A stretch of 64,000 nt of DNA from Streptomyces sp. NBC_01754 (GTDB lineage Bacteria; Actinomycetota; Actinomycetes; Streptomycetales; Streptomycetaceae). The notes below the pieces were generated by a model that did no database searches, was not told where the DNA came from, and was given only the letters and a program-made list of their open reading frames with translations. Made by a program: the position numbers and the translations under genes. Location: the NCBI RefSeq assembly GCF_035918015.1, contig NZ_CP109132.1:1860001-1924000 (forward strand), read 5' to 3'. This document shows, one piece after another, positions 29,322 through 38,378 of this stretch; position 1 is the stretch's first letter, and every line of letters begins with the position of its first letter.

Positions 29322-32304
29322 CGTAGAACAGCTCCTCCATCACCGCACGGGCCCGGCGCGTGATCCGCCGGTAGTCGTCCAGCATGTCGCCGACGTGCCC
29401 CGGTTCGTACCCCAGATACCGCCCCACCGCCGCCAGCTCACGCGGATTCGAGGGGAAGGTGTCCCCGGGCCGTCCCCGTACCAGCATCACCGCGTTCCGC
29501 ACCCGGGTGGCGAGCACCCACGCGTCGTCCAGTGTCCGCGCCTCCTCGTGCCCGATGAGCTCCGCCGCGCACGCGGCCGCCAGCGCCTCGCGGGTGCGGG
29601 TCGTGCGCAGCCCGGTCTCGGCCCAGCCGTGCCGCATCTGCGTCAGCTGGACCGTCCACTCCACGTCGCTGAGCCCGCCCCGGCCCAGCTTGGCGTGGAG
29701 CGTGGGATCGGCGCCGCGCGGGATGCGTTCGGTCTCCATCCGCGCCTTGAGCCGACGGATCTCGCGGACCGCGTCGTCGCCGAGCCCCTGGGCCGGGTAG
29801 CGCAGCGGGTCGACCATCTCCACGAAGGCCCGGCCCAGGTCCTCGTCCCCGGCCATCGGTTCGGCGCGCAGCAGCGCCTGGCTCTCCCAGACCTGCGACC
29901 AGCGCCGGTAGTACGCCGCGTACGACTTCAGGGTGCGCACCATCGGTCCGCTCCTGCCTTCGGGACGCAGGTCCGCGTCGATCAGCAGCGGCGGGTCGGC
30001 GGTGGGCAGCTGGAGCAGCCGGCGCATCTCCGTGACGACGGTGTTCGCGGCGCGGGTCGCCTCCTCGTCGCCGACGCCCTCCCGGGGCTCGTGCACGAAC
30101 AGGACGTCCGCGTCGGAGCCGTAGCTCAGCTCGTGCCCGCCGAAGCGGCCCATGCCGATGACCGCGAACCGCGTCGGCAGGCTGTCGCCCCACCGCTCGC
30201 GTACGGCGGCGCGCAGGGCCCCGGAGATCGTGGCGGCGTTCAGGTCGGTCACGGCGGGGCCGACCCGGTCCACGAGCGCGCCCGGGTCGGCCTCGGCGGG
30301 TCTCTCCTCCGTGCCGTACGAACCGATCAGGTCGGCGGCCGCCGTGCGGAAGAGCTCCCGGCGCCGCACCCCTCGTGTCACCGCGACAGCCGTCTCGGCG
30401 TCGGGGGCGCGCCGGACGGCGGCCAGCACCTCCTGTTCCAGGTGGACCCGGCCGCGTGGTTTCAGCCCCTCGGGGTCACCGAGGATGGCGACAGCCTCCG
30501 GGGCGCGCATCAGCAGGTCGGGGGCGAAACGGCCGGCCGACAGGACGCGGGCGAGGTTCTCCGCCGCCGCTCCCTCGTCCCGCAGCAGCCGCAGGTACCA
30601 GGGGGTCTTGCCGAGCGCGTCGGAGACCTGCCGGAAGCCGAGGAGACCGGCGTCCGGGTCGGCGGAGTCCGCGAACCAGCCCAGCAGCACCGGGAGCAGG
30701 GTGCGCTGGATGGCCGCCTTGCGGGACACCCCGTTGGTCAGTGCCTCCAGGTGGCGCAGGGCGGCGGCGGGGTCGGCGTACCCCAGGGCCTCCAGCCGGA
30801 TGACGGCCGCCTTGGCGCTGAGCCGCCGCTCACCGGGTGCCAGCTGGGCGACCGCGTCCAGCAACGGCCGGTAGAAGAGCTTCTCGTGCAGCCGGCGCAC
30901 CACGGACGCGTGCCGCCGCCACGCCCGGTTCAGCTCGGCGACCGGTTCGGTGCGCAGCCCGAGGGAACGGCCGAGCCTCCGCAGGTCCGCCTCGTCCTCG
31001 GGGACGAGATGGGTGCGGCGCAGCCTGTAGAGCTGGATACGGTGCTCCATGGCCCGCAGGAAGCGGTAGGCCTCGTCCAGCTGCGCCGCGTCCGCCCGTC
31101 CGACGTAACCGCCGTCGGCGAGGGCGCCCAGGGCCTCCAGGGTGGAGCCGGCCCGCAGGGTGGTGTCGCCGCGCCCGTGGACGAGCTGGAGGAGCTGGAC
31201 GGCGAACTCGACGTCCCTGAGCCCGCCCGGTCCGAGCTTGAGCTCGCGGTCGACCCGGTCGACGGGGATGTTGTCGACGACGCGGCGGCGCATCTTCTGC
31301 ACGTCGCCGACGAAGTTCTCCCGGTCGGCGGCCTGCCACACCAGCGGCGACACCGCCGCGACGTACTCCGCGCCCAGCTCCCGGTCCCCGGCGACCGGCC
31401 GGGCCTTCAGCAGCGCCTGGAACTCCCAGGTCTTGGCCCATCGCTGGTAGTAGGCGAGGTGCGAGGACACGGTCCGGACCAGCGGCCCGTTGCGGCCTTC
31501 GGGGCGGAGGTTGGCGTCGACGGGCCAGATGGTCCCCTCGACGGTGGTGTCGGAGCAGATCCGCATCATGTGGGCGGCGAGCCGGGTGGCGGCCTGGAGG
31601 GCCGGGTTCTCCTCCGCCCCCTCGACGGGCTCGCCGACGAAGATGACGTCCACGTCCGAGACGTAGTTCAGTTCGTGCCCGCCGCATTTACCCATCGCGA
31701 TGACGGCCAGCCTGCACAGCGCGGCGTCCTCCGGGGCGTCGGCGCGGGCGATCGCGAGCGCCGCACGGAGCGTGGCCGTCGCCAGGTCGGCCAGTTCGGC
31801 GGCCACCTCCGCGACGTCCGTGGTGCCGCACACGTCACGGGCCGCTATCGACAGCAGGGCCCGGCGGTAGGCCACCCGCAGCGCGTCCGGGTCCACCGCG
31901 TCGGCGAGCATGTACTCGAATTCGCTGATCCCCGGGTGCAGGTCGGTGGCCTCGTACGTGGCGAGGGCCTGCCAGTCGCGGGGGTGCCGCGCCAGATGGT
32001 CCCCGAGCACCTCGGAGGCGCCCAGCACGCCGAGCAGCCGGTCCCGCAGCGGTTTGGCGGTGGCGACGGTGTCCAGCAGCATCTGCCGCTCCCCGGGCTC
32101 CTGCGCCTCGGCGAGCCGTACGAAGCCGTGCAGGGCGAGATCGGGGTCGGCGGTCGCCCCGAGTCCTTCGAGCAGGACGGGATCGGTCCGTACCGAGGCG
32201 AGTTCCGGGAGGTCCAGCAGCCGCTCGGCGGCGGACGGGTCGGTGAAACCGTGCCGCAGCAGTCGGGTGAAGGTACTGCTCCTGCGTCCCGGCACCGATG
32301 TCAT
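29308..32304 (-). CDS. glnE: Bifunctional glutamine synthetase adenylyltransferase/deadenylase
   Basis: A 998-residue enzyme that adds AMP to, and removes it from, a conserved Tyr of type I glutamine synthetase, switching it off or on with nitrogen supply. Two nucleotidyltransferase domains are visible: KCGGHELNYVSDVDVIFV (206-223) and FGGHELSYGSDADVLFV (about 720), each with the GG-x(n)-DxD metal site. Each is followed by a GlnD/GlnE-type helical domain. The ATG at 32304 has GGGAGAG ahead of it and gives MTSVPGRRSSTFTRLLRHGF. Longer starts would enter antisense sequence. Its position between the mal genes and glnA2 matches other Streptomyces. Confidence 0.96.
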   Translation of the reverse strand: MTSVPGRRSSTFTRLLRHGFTDPSAAERLLDLPELASVRTDPVLLEGLGATADPDLALHGFVRLAEAQEPGERQMLLDTVATAKPLRDRLLGVLGASEVLGDHLARHPRDWQALATYEATDLHPGISEFEYMLADAVDPDALRVAYRRALLSIAARDVCGTTDVAEVAAELADLATATLRAALAIARADAPEDAALCRLAVIAMGKCGGHELNYVSDVDVIFVGEPVEGAEENPALQAATRLAAHMMRICSDTTVEGTIWPVDANLRPEGRNGPLVRTVSSHLAYYQRWAKTWEFQALLKARPVAGDRELGAEYVAAVSPLVWQAADRENFVGDVQKMRRRVVDNIPVDRVDRELKLGPGGLRDVEFAVQLLQLVHGRGDTTLRAGSTLEALGALADGGYVGRADAAQLDEAYRFLRAMEHRIQLYRLRRTHLVPEDEADLRRLGRSLGLRTEPVAELNRAWRRHASVVRRLHEKLFYRPLLDAVAQLAPGERRLSAKAAVIRLEALGYADPAAALRHLEALTNGVSRKAAIQRTLLPVLLGWFADSADPDAGLLGFRQVSDALGKTPWYLRLLRDEGAAAENLARVLSAGRFAPDLLMRAPEAVAILGDPEGLKPRGRVHLEQEVLAAVRRAPDAETAVAVTRGVRRRELFRTAAADLIGSYGTEERPAEADPGALVDRVGPAVTDLNAATISGALRAAVRERWGDSLPTRFAVIGMGRFGGHELSYGSDADVLFVHEPREGVGDEEATRAANTVVTEMRRLLQLPTADPPLLIDADLRPEGRSGPMVRTLKSYAAYYRRWSQVWESQALLRAEPMAGDEDLGRAFVEMVDPLRYPAQGLGDDAVREIRRLKARMETERIPRGADPTLHAKLGRGGLSDVEWTVQLTQMRHGWAETGLRTTRTREALAAACAAELIGHEEARTLDDAWVLATRVRNAVMLVRGRPGDTFPSNPRELAAVGRYLGYEPGHVGDMLDDYRRITRRARAVMEELFYGAAG

Positions 32305-32557
32305 CCCGCGCTCTCCCTGCCCACCGACCCACACGTATGCGTTCCACGAGCCTACGGGCTGTCCGGTCAGGGGCGTTCCGGCAACGCGGCGAAGCGCCAC
32401 CCCGGCTGCCGTGGTGGGCCCGCCGGGGGAGGCGGGTGCAGCTCGTGCGGGTTGTCCCCGCGCGATTCGGCGGCACGTCCGGGGCGGCGGCGTACACCCT
32501 TGGAGAACGGCCCCCAGTCCGCCGACACCGAGCCGCGCCGCTCCAGGGAGATCACTC

Positions 32558-33085
32558 ATGCCGCACCCGGACACGAACACCGCGCCCGACACCGTCCTGA
32601 ACCCGCACTACAGCGGGGTGGACGCCACTGCCCGCCCCTGGCCGGAAGCGGTCGGCCTGCTGACGGAGGCGGAACTGTACTGGCTGTCCACGGTCCGGCC
32701 CGACGGGCGTCCGCACGTGACCCCGCTGATCGGCGTCTGGTCGGACGGCGCGCTCCACTTCTGCACGGGTCCTTCGGAGCGCAAGGCACGCAATCTGGCC
32801 GCCAACCCGGAGGTCGTCCTGACCACGGGTGCCAACACCCTGAACGAGGGTTTCGACGTGGTGGTCGAGGGCCGGGCGGTCCGGGTGACGGACGAGGAAC
32901 GGCTGATCGCGCTGGCCGAGACCTGGGAGGCGAAGTACGGCGGCGACTGGCATTTCGGTGTCACGGACGGCATGTTCTCCAACGGAGCGGGCGGCCGTGC
33001 GGAGGTCCACCGGGTGGCCCCCCGCACGGCCTTCGGCTTCGCCAAGGGCGACCCGTACGGCCAGACCCGCTGGCGCTTCGTCTGA
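32558..33085 (+). CDS. Pyridoxamine 5'-phosphate oxidase-like (FMN/F420 split-barrel) protein
   Basis: A 175-residue split-barrel protein. YWLSTVRPDGRPHVTPLIGVW is the first strand pair of this fold, followed by HFCTGPSERKARNLAANPEVVLTTG. Members bind FMN, F420 or heme and act as oxidoreductases on small molecules. Which cofactor is used cannot be decided here. AGGGAG precedes the ATG at 32558. It is divergent from glnE, with 253 bp between. Confidence 0.83.
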   Translation: MPHPDTNTAPDTVLNPHYSGVDATARPWPEAVGLLTEAELYWLSTVRPDGRPHVTPLIGVWSDGALHFCTGPSERKARNLAANPEVVLTTGANTLNEGFDVVVEGRAVRVTDEERLIALAETWEAKYGGDWHFGVTDGMFSNGAGGRAEVHRVAPRTAFGFAKGDPYGQTRWRFV

Positions 33086-33123
33086 GGGGCAGCGCCCGCA
33101 GCTCCGTGGAACGGGCCCAGCGG

Positions 33124-33912
33124 CTACGTCGGGCGGGTGCCGAGCACGACCGTGGCGTACAGCTCCTCGGAGACGACCACCCGTGGGAGCAGTCCCCCGG
33201 CGGACATCGCCTCCTCGGCCAGGGCGGCCTGCCGCTCGCTCGTCTCGACCAGCAGGCTGCCGCCCGGGGCCAGCCAGCCGGGCGCCGCGGCCGCCACCCG
33301 GCGCATGACGTCGAGCCCGTCACCGCCTCCGTCGAGCGCCACCCGTGGCTCGTGGACGCGAGCTTCGGCGGGGAGCAGTTCGACGTCGTCCGTGGGGACG
33401 TACGGCACGTTGGCGAGCAGGACGTCCACACGTCCCCGCAGGGAGACGGGCAGCGGTGCGAAGAGGTCGCCCTCGTACACCTCCCCCAGGCCGGCCAGGT
33501 TGCGCCGGGCGTAGCGGACGGCGGCGGGATCGACGTCGGCGGCGTGCAGTTCGACGGTGGGCAGGCTGGCGGCGAGTGCCGCGCCGAGTGCCCCGGAACC
33601 GCAGCACAGGTCGACGACGACCGGCCGGTCCGGTGCCGTCTGCGCGGCCTGCCGGACGAGGAACTCGGTGCGCCGGCGGGGCACGAAGACCCCGGGGCCG
33701 ACGGCGACCCGGAGTCCGCAGAACTCGGCCCAGCCCAGGACGTGTTCGAGCGGCAGCCCGTCGACACGGCGGTCCACCATGGCGGCGAGGTGCGCGGGCC
33801 CGGTGGCGGTACGGAGCAGCAGGGCCGCCTCGTCCTCGGCGAAGACGCAGCCGGCGGCACGGAGCCTGGTGACGACCGAGGGGGCGGTGAGGGGTGACGC
33901 GGATGACGGCAT
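33124..33912 (-). CDS. PrmC/HemK-like N5-glutamine methyltransferase, NVPY variant
   Basis: A 262-residue class I SAM methyltransferase. An N-terminal helical domain (1-70) is followed by the SAM-binding motif DLCCGSG (101-107) and VELHAADVD. The catalytic motif is NVPY (168-171), where release-factor methyltransferases have NPPY. Annotated relatives are called putative protein N(5)-glutamine methyltransferase, and they occur beside a separate true PrmC in actinomycetes. The Val in the motif makes the substrate uncertain. It converges with the split-barrel gene, 38 bp away. Confidence 0.8.
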   Translation of the reverse strand: MPSSASPLTAPSVVTRLRAAGCVFAEDEAALLLRTATGPAHLAAMVDRRVDGLPLEHVLGWAEFCGLRVAVGPGVFVPRRRTEFLVRQAAQTAPDRPVVVDLCCGSGALGAALAASLPTVELHAADVDPAAVRYARRNLAGLGEVYEGDLFAPLPVSLRGRVDVLLANVPYVPTDDVELLPAEARVHEPRVALDGGGDGLDVMRRVAAAAPGWLAPGGSLLVETSERQAALAEEAMSAGGLLPRVVVSEELYATVVLGTRPT

Positions 33913-34144
33913 GTGCGGAGCCTTTCGGTGAACCGATGGGCGCTCCGCGGTCGTTCAGGCCCGATGGGCCACGCGACGGCTGGGGGTGAGCACCCGGCCT
34001 GCTACAGCGGTAAATGGGTCTCACCTCCTGAGGTCGGTCCCGGTCCGGGAGGCGTCACCCTACCCGAATCGGCACGCCGGCCGCAGCCGCCGTCCGCTCC
34101 GTCCCCGCCCTCCCCCGTCTCCGTCCCTCACCGCACGGCGCGCT

Positions 34145-34250
34145 TCGGCGTACCTGGTCCGGGACATGACCGGGACCAGGTACGCCGATGCCCCGCACGC
34201 CGTGGTCCCGGACCGCCCGAGGGGGTCCGGGACCACGGCGTGCGGGGCAT
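34145..34250. terminator. Two consecutive perfect hairpins
   Basis: Hairpin A pairs 34145-34160 with 34173-34188 (16 bp, 12-nt loop). Hairpin B pairs 34188-34214 with 34224-34250 (27 bp without mismatch, 9-nt loop). They lie just downstream of the DHA2 exporter stop (34273) and form the longest perfect stem in the window. They must act as a very strong terminator, perhaps for both strands. The remaining part of the 360-bp gap (33913-34144) has no recognisable element beyond the methyltransferase's own upstream region. Confidence 0.8.
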
Positions 34251-34272
34251 GGCCCGCGATGTCACATCAGCG

Positions 34273-35811
34273 TCAGAGGTCCACGCTGTCACGCAGCTTG
34301 GTCGGTGTGAGGAACAGCGACGCGACGACACCGATCACCGCGATACCGGCCGAGATCAGGAAGATGTGGCCGGTCGCGTCACCGTACGCGGCGCGCACCA
34401 CTTCCTGGATCTCCGGCGGCATGGCGGCGATGTTCAGCGTCGAACCGCTCGAGGAGGAGGAGGCCGGGTCGATGCCCAGCTCCGCCAGACCGGCGGTGAT
34501 CTTGGTGGCGACCTGGTTGGCGAGCACCGCGCCCAGCACGGAGACACCGATGGTGCCACCGAGCGAGCGGAAGAAGGTGATCGCACCGCTGGCGGCGCCG
34601 AGTTCGCTGAGCGGAACCGTGTTCTGAAGGACGAGCACGAGGTTCTGCATCGACATACCGACACCGATACCGACGGCCAGCATGCCCAGCGACACGATGA
34701 CCAGGGAGGTCTCGTGGTCGATCGTGGACAGACCCAGGAAGCCGAGGGTGAGCACGACGACGCCGGTGATGATGTAGGGCTTGACCTTGCCGGTCTTGGA
34801 GACGAGCCGTCCCGCGACCGTGGAGGAGATGAGCACGCCGAGCATCAGCGGGATCGTGAGCAGGCCGGCCTCGGTCGGCGTGTTGCCGCGGCCGATCTGG
34901 AAGTACTGGCCGAGGAAGACCGCTCCGCCGAACATCGCCATGCCCACCGCGAGGCTGGCGACGATGGCCAGGGCGGGGTCACGGCGGCGTACGACGTGGA
35001 GCGGGACCACCGGCTCCTTGACCCGCGCTTCGACGATGACGGCCACCACGAGGATCAGGACGCTCGCGCCGACCATGACGCCGGTCTGCCAGGACATCCA
35101 GTCGAAGTTGTTGCCCACGAAGGTGACCCAGAGCAGCAGCAGGCTGACACCGCCGGCGATGAGGGAGGCGCCCAGGTAGTCGACGCGGACGTCCGGGCGG
35201 CGGATCTCGGTCAGATGCAGGGTGCGGGTCAGCATGAAGAACGCGACGACGGTGAACGGGATGGCGATGAAGAAGCACCAGCGCCAGCCGAGCCACGAGG
35301 TGTCGGTGATGAACCCGCCGAGCAGCGGCCCGCCGACGGTGGCGACGGCCATGACACCGCCGAGGTAACCGTTGTAGCGGCCCCGCTCCTTGGGGCTGAT
35401 CATCGCGGCGATGATCACCTGGACGAGCACCTGGAGCGCACCCATGCCGAGGCCCTGGATGACGCGGAAGGCGATGAGCTGTCCGGTGGACTGGGCGAAG
35501 CCGCAGGCGATGGACGAGACGACGAACAGGCCGATGGATATCTGGAGCAGCAGCTTCTTGCTGAACAGGTCGGCCAGCTTGCCCCAGATCGGGGTGGAGG
35601 CCGTGGAGGCCAGCAGGGTCGCGGTGACGACCCACGTGTACTGCGACTGTGTGCCGTTGAGCGACCCGATGATCTGCGGGAGGGCAACGGAGACCACCGT
35701 GCTGCTGATCATCGCCACGAACAGCACGATGAGCAGCCCGCTCAGAGCCCGCATCACGTGGCGATGGTCCATGGGCGCGGCCTCGGCGGGCACGGTCGTT
35801 TGTGCGCTCAC
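34273..35811 (-). CDS. MFS drug exporter, DHA2 family (EmrB/QacA type, 14 segments)
   Basis: A 512-residue proton-driven exporter with 14 predicted membrane helices. Motifs include LDIT-region equivalent VSVALPQIIGSL, GKLADLFSKK (motif A) and VGGPLLGGFI (antiporter motif C). The GTG at 35811 is the preferred start, as GGAGGTT stands four bases before it. The upstream ATGs lack one. It is divergent from a TetR gene at 35921 with two palindromes between, the usual pattern of a self-regulated drug efflux pair. Confidence 0.92.
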   Translation of the reverse strand: MSAQTTVPAEAAPMDHRHVMRALSGLLIVLFVAMISSTVVSVALPQIIGSLNGTQSQYTWVVTATLLASTASTPIWGKLADLFSKKLLLQISIGLFVVSSIACGFAQSTGQLIAFRVIQGLGMGALQVLVQVIIAAMISPKERGRYNGYLGGVMAVATVGGPLLGGFITDTSWLGWRWCFFIAIPFTVVAFFMLTRTLHLTEIRRPDVRVDYLGASLIAGGVSLLLLWVTFVGNNFDWMSWQTGVMVGASVLILVVAVIVEARVKEPVVPLHVVRRRDPALAIVASLAVGMAMFGGAVFLGQYFQIGRGNTPTEAGLLTIPLMLGVLISSTVAGRLVSKTGKVKPYIITGVVVLTLGFLGLSTIDHETSLVIVSLGMLAVGIGVGMSMQNLVLVLQNTVPLSELGAASGAITFFRSLGGTIGVSVLGAVLANQVATKITAGLAELGIDPASSSSSGSTLNIAAMPPEIQEVVRAAYGDATGHIFLISAGIAVIGVVASLFLTPTKLRDSVDL

Positions 35812-35852
35812 GCGCAACCTCCGGAAGATTCGAACAGGCATAGGGAAGGCTT

Positions 35853-35893
35853 CACTGTACATGCGCAGTGGGAAATATTGCACATTGCGCAAT
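35853..35893. promoter_or_regulatory. Paired palindromes in the DHA2 exporter/TetR intergenic region
   Basis: An 18-bp imperfect palindrome CACTGTACATGCGCAGTG (35853-35870) and ATTGCACATTGCGCAAT (35877-35893), whose last ten bases ATTGCGCAAT form a perfect palindrome. Their centres are about 25 bp apart within the 109-bp divergent region. They are probable sites for the TetR regulator. Confidence 0.5.
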
Positions 35894-35920
35894 CTTTACC
35901 GTCGTGTGGACAATGGAGGC

Positions 35921-36511
35921 ATGGAAAGCCCTGTGGGACTGCGCGAACGCAAGAAGGCGGCCACCCGCCGGGCCGTGCACGAGGCGACGCTGCGCCTGAC
36001 GGTCGAGCACGGACTGGACCATGTGACGGTGGAGGCGATCGCCGATGCCGCCGGCATCTCCCGCAGGACCTTCTCCAACTACTTCATCGACAAGGAGGAC
36101 GCCCTCCTCTACGGCGAGGAGCAGCACATAAGGGTCCTCGTCCAGTCGGTCCGCGGCCGGCCCGCCGAGGAGCCGGCCTGGACCGCCCTGCGGGCCGCGG
36201 TGGCCCAGTTCTCGAACCGCATGGCACCCCCCGAGCGCGAGTGGGCCGTCCGCACCCGGCTGGCGATGCGCCACCCGTCCCTGCTCGCCCGCCAGCTCGC
36301 CAACCACGCGACCCTGGAACGCGACTTGGCCGACGCGGTCGCCGCCCGGCCCGGCCCCGCCGGGACCCCGGTGTGCCCCATGGTCCTGGCCACCGCGTTC
36401 CTCGCCTCGCTGCGGATCGCGATGCGGATGTGGATCGAGGAGGACCTGGCCCGGGGACCGGGTGAGGTGATCGACGAGATCCTGGACCAGATGGGGCAGA
36501 GCTTCGGCTGA
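35921..36511 (+). CDS. TetR family regulator of the adjacent exporter
   Basis: A 196-residue TetR protein. The helix-turn-helix is at about residues 12-55 (RRAVHEATLRLTVEHGLDHVTVEAIADAAGISRRTFSNYF). The C-terminal domain resembles the group with MAPPEREWAVRTRLAMRHPSLLA. ATGGAGG precedes the ATG at 35921. It is divergent from the DHA2 exporter, which it very likely represses. Confidence 0.9.
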   Translation: MESPVGLRERKKAATRRAVHEATLRLTVEHGLDHVTVEAIADAAGISRRTFSNYFIDKEDALLYGEEQHIRVLVQSVRGRPAEEPAWTALRAAVAQFSNRMAPPEREWAVRTRLAMRHPSLLARQLANHATLERDLADAVAARPGPAGTPVCPMVLATAFLASLRIAMRMWIEEDLARGPGEVIDEILDQMGQSFG

Positions 36512-36539
36512 GCGGCCACCGGGGATCGGCGCCCCGGAC

Positions 36540-38222
36540 TCAGCCCCTCCCCGGCAGGCCCCGCAGCTCCCCGACCTTCATGACCCGGGCCAGCAGGAAG
36601 TAGACGACGGCGAGGGTGACCACCCCGGCGGACAACGCGACCGCGGTGGGCCACGTCCCGTCCCCCAGCGGGGCACACGCACGAGCCGCCGCCCAGCCCA
36701 GTGCCGCCGCCGGGCCCGCGGCGCACAGCAGCTTCCCGTACGTGCGGCGCAGTCCCCCGTCGTCGAGACGGCCCCCCAGCCTCCGGCGCAGCAGGAACAG
36801 GGTGAGGGCGAGGCCGGCCACGTAGGAGAGGGTGTAGGCCCCGGCCATACCGACCACGGCCCAGCGGGCCGGCAGCAGCAGATGGCAGCCGGTGGCCAGG
36901 ACGATGTTCACGACGGCGATCCAGGCGGCCATGAGGAACGGGGTGCGTGTGTCCTCGAAGGCGTAGAAGCCCCGCAGCAGCAGGTACTGCGCGGAGAACG
37001 GGATGAGGCCGAGCCCGAAGGCCTGGAGCATGTACCCCAGCGGGCGGGCCGAAGCGGCGTCGGCCGCCCCGTGCGCGAACAGCAGGGTGGAGATCTGCGT
37101 CCCCAGCGCCAGGAGCAGGAACGCGGCCGGCACGATGACGACTCCGCTGACCCGCAGCGCCCGGGCCAGGTCCGCCCGCAGATCGGGGATACGGCCCTCG
37201 GCGGCGGCCCGGCTCATGCGTGGCAGCAGCGCCGTCACCAGGGACACCGTCACGATCGACTGCGGCAGCATCCAGATGGTCTGCGCGTACGTGTACGCGG
37301 AGTAGCCCGCACCGGCCTGGGGCAGCTCCTGGTCGGCCGCGTTGGCGTAGTTCGTGACGACGGTCAGGGCGACCTGGTTGGCGAGGACGAACAGCAGCGT
37401 CCACTTCGCCGCGTGGGCGCTCCTGCCCAGGCCGGTGCCACGCCAGTCGAACCGGGGCCGGAAGCGGAAGCCCGCCGCCCGCGCGAACGGGATCAGCGCG
37501 AGGGCCTGCACGGCGATCCCCGCCGTCGTCCCGATCCCCAGTAGCCGGACCTGGGTGGCGGTGATGTCCTCCACCCGGTCGGGGACGGTCATCATCCCCA
37601 GGTAGGCGGCGAACATGCCGACCAGCACGACGTTGTTGAGCACCGGCGTCCACATCATCGCGCCGAACTTCTCGCGTGCGTTGAGGACTTGGCCGTAGAT
37701 GGAGAACAGCCCGTAGAAGAAGATCTGCGGCAGCAGGAACCGTGCGAACGTCACCGTCAGCGCGAACGCGTCATGGCTCTCCGGCGTGTCCCGCATGTAG
37801 AGGCCCACGATCTGCGGAGCCGCCCAGACCGCCAGAGCCGTCCCCACGCCCAGCACGCACACCACCAGGGTGACCAGCCGCTGCTCGTAGGCCCGCCCGC
37901 CGTCGGGCTGCGTCGTCCGGGCACGCACCAGCTGCGGTACCAGCACGGCGTTCAGCGCGCCGCCGATCAGCAGCGTGTAGAGGCTGGTCGGCACGGTGTT
38001 GGCGGTGTTGTACGTACTGGCCAGCAGCCCCGTACCGAGGGCCGCGGCCTGGAGTACCTGCCGGATCAGCCCGGTCGCCCGCGACACCACCGTGCCGACC
38101 GCCATCAGCAGCGACGCCCGGCCCGCCCCGCCCTCACCCTTGGCCTTCCCGGACTTCGCCTTCTTCCGGCCTGCGGCATGCCGCCCGCGTGCCCGCTCCT
38201 CCGCCGGCACAGCCTGCGTCAC
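36540..38222 (-). CDS. murJ: MurJ/MviN-type lipid II flippase family protein
   Basis: A 560-residue membrane protein of the MOP superfamily with about 14 helices. Family sequences are VGTVVSRATGLIRQVLQAAALG near the start, YNTANTVPTSLYTLLIGGALNAVLVPQLVRA, and QTIWMLPQSIVTVSLVTALLPRMS. It moves lipid-linked peptidoglycan precursor across the membrane. Streptomyces often carry more than one copy, so this may be a paralog of the essential one. The start is a GTG with GAGGGGG ahead of it. A Lys/Gly/Arg-rich cytoplasmic tail of 35 residues precedes the first helix. Confidence 0.9.
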   Translation of the reverse strand: MTQAVPAEERARGRHAAGRKKAKSGKAKGEGGAGRASLLMAVGTVVSRATGLIRQVLQAAALGTGLLASTYNTANTVPTSLYTLLIGGALNAVLVPQLVRARTTQPDGGRAYEQRLVTLVVCVLGVGTALAVWAAPQIVGLYMRDTPESHDAFALTVTFARFLLPQIFFYGLFSIYGQVLNAREKFGAMMWTPVLNNVVLVGMFAAYLGMMTVPDRVEDITATQVRLLGIGTTAGIAVQALALIPFARAAGFRFRPRFDWRGTGLGRSAHAAKWTLLFVLANQVALTVVTNYANAADQELPQAGAGYSAYTYAQTIWMLPQSIVTVSLVTALLPRMSRAAAEGRIPDLRADLARALRVSGVVIVPAAFLLLALGTQISTLLFAHGAADAASARPLGYMLQAFGLGLIPFSAQYLLLRGFYAFEDTRTPFLMAAWIAVVNIVLATGCHLLLPARWAVVGMAGAYTLSYVAGLALTLFLLRRRLGGRLDDGGLRRTYGKLLCAAGPAAALGWAAARACAPLGDGTWPTAVALSAGVVTLAVVYFLLARVMKVGELRGLPGRG

Positions 38223-38378
38223 GCGTTCGCCCCCTCGATCATGGGGGTCAACTTACGCTGCCCGTAAGGCCGGAGGACAATCGCGGAGGGCCTCCGGGCC
38301 GAGGGAAGCGGACCGGGAAACGCCTTGACGGGCCGGCCGGCTTCCCACGCCTGCGGAAAGCGCCCCCGCCGCGGTGGC

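Noticed and set aside
29395..32303. Long plus-strand open frame over glnE
   Set aside because: No recognisable domain, and fully antisense to glnE, whose two nucleotidyltransferase motifs are clear.
34145..34250. Terminal inverted repeats of a small mobile element (MITE)
   Set aside because: Each pair of arms encloses only 9-12 bases, and no flanking duplication is seen. A terminator explains it better, though a dispersed element is not excluded.
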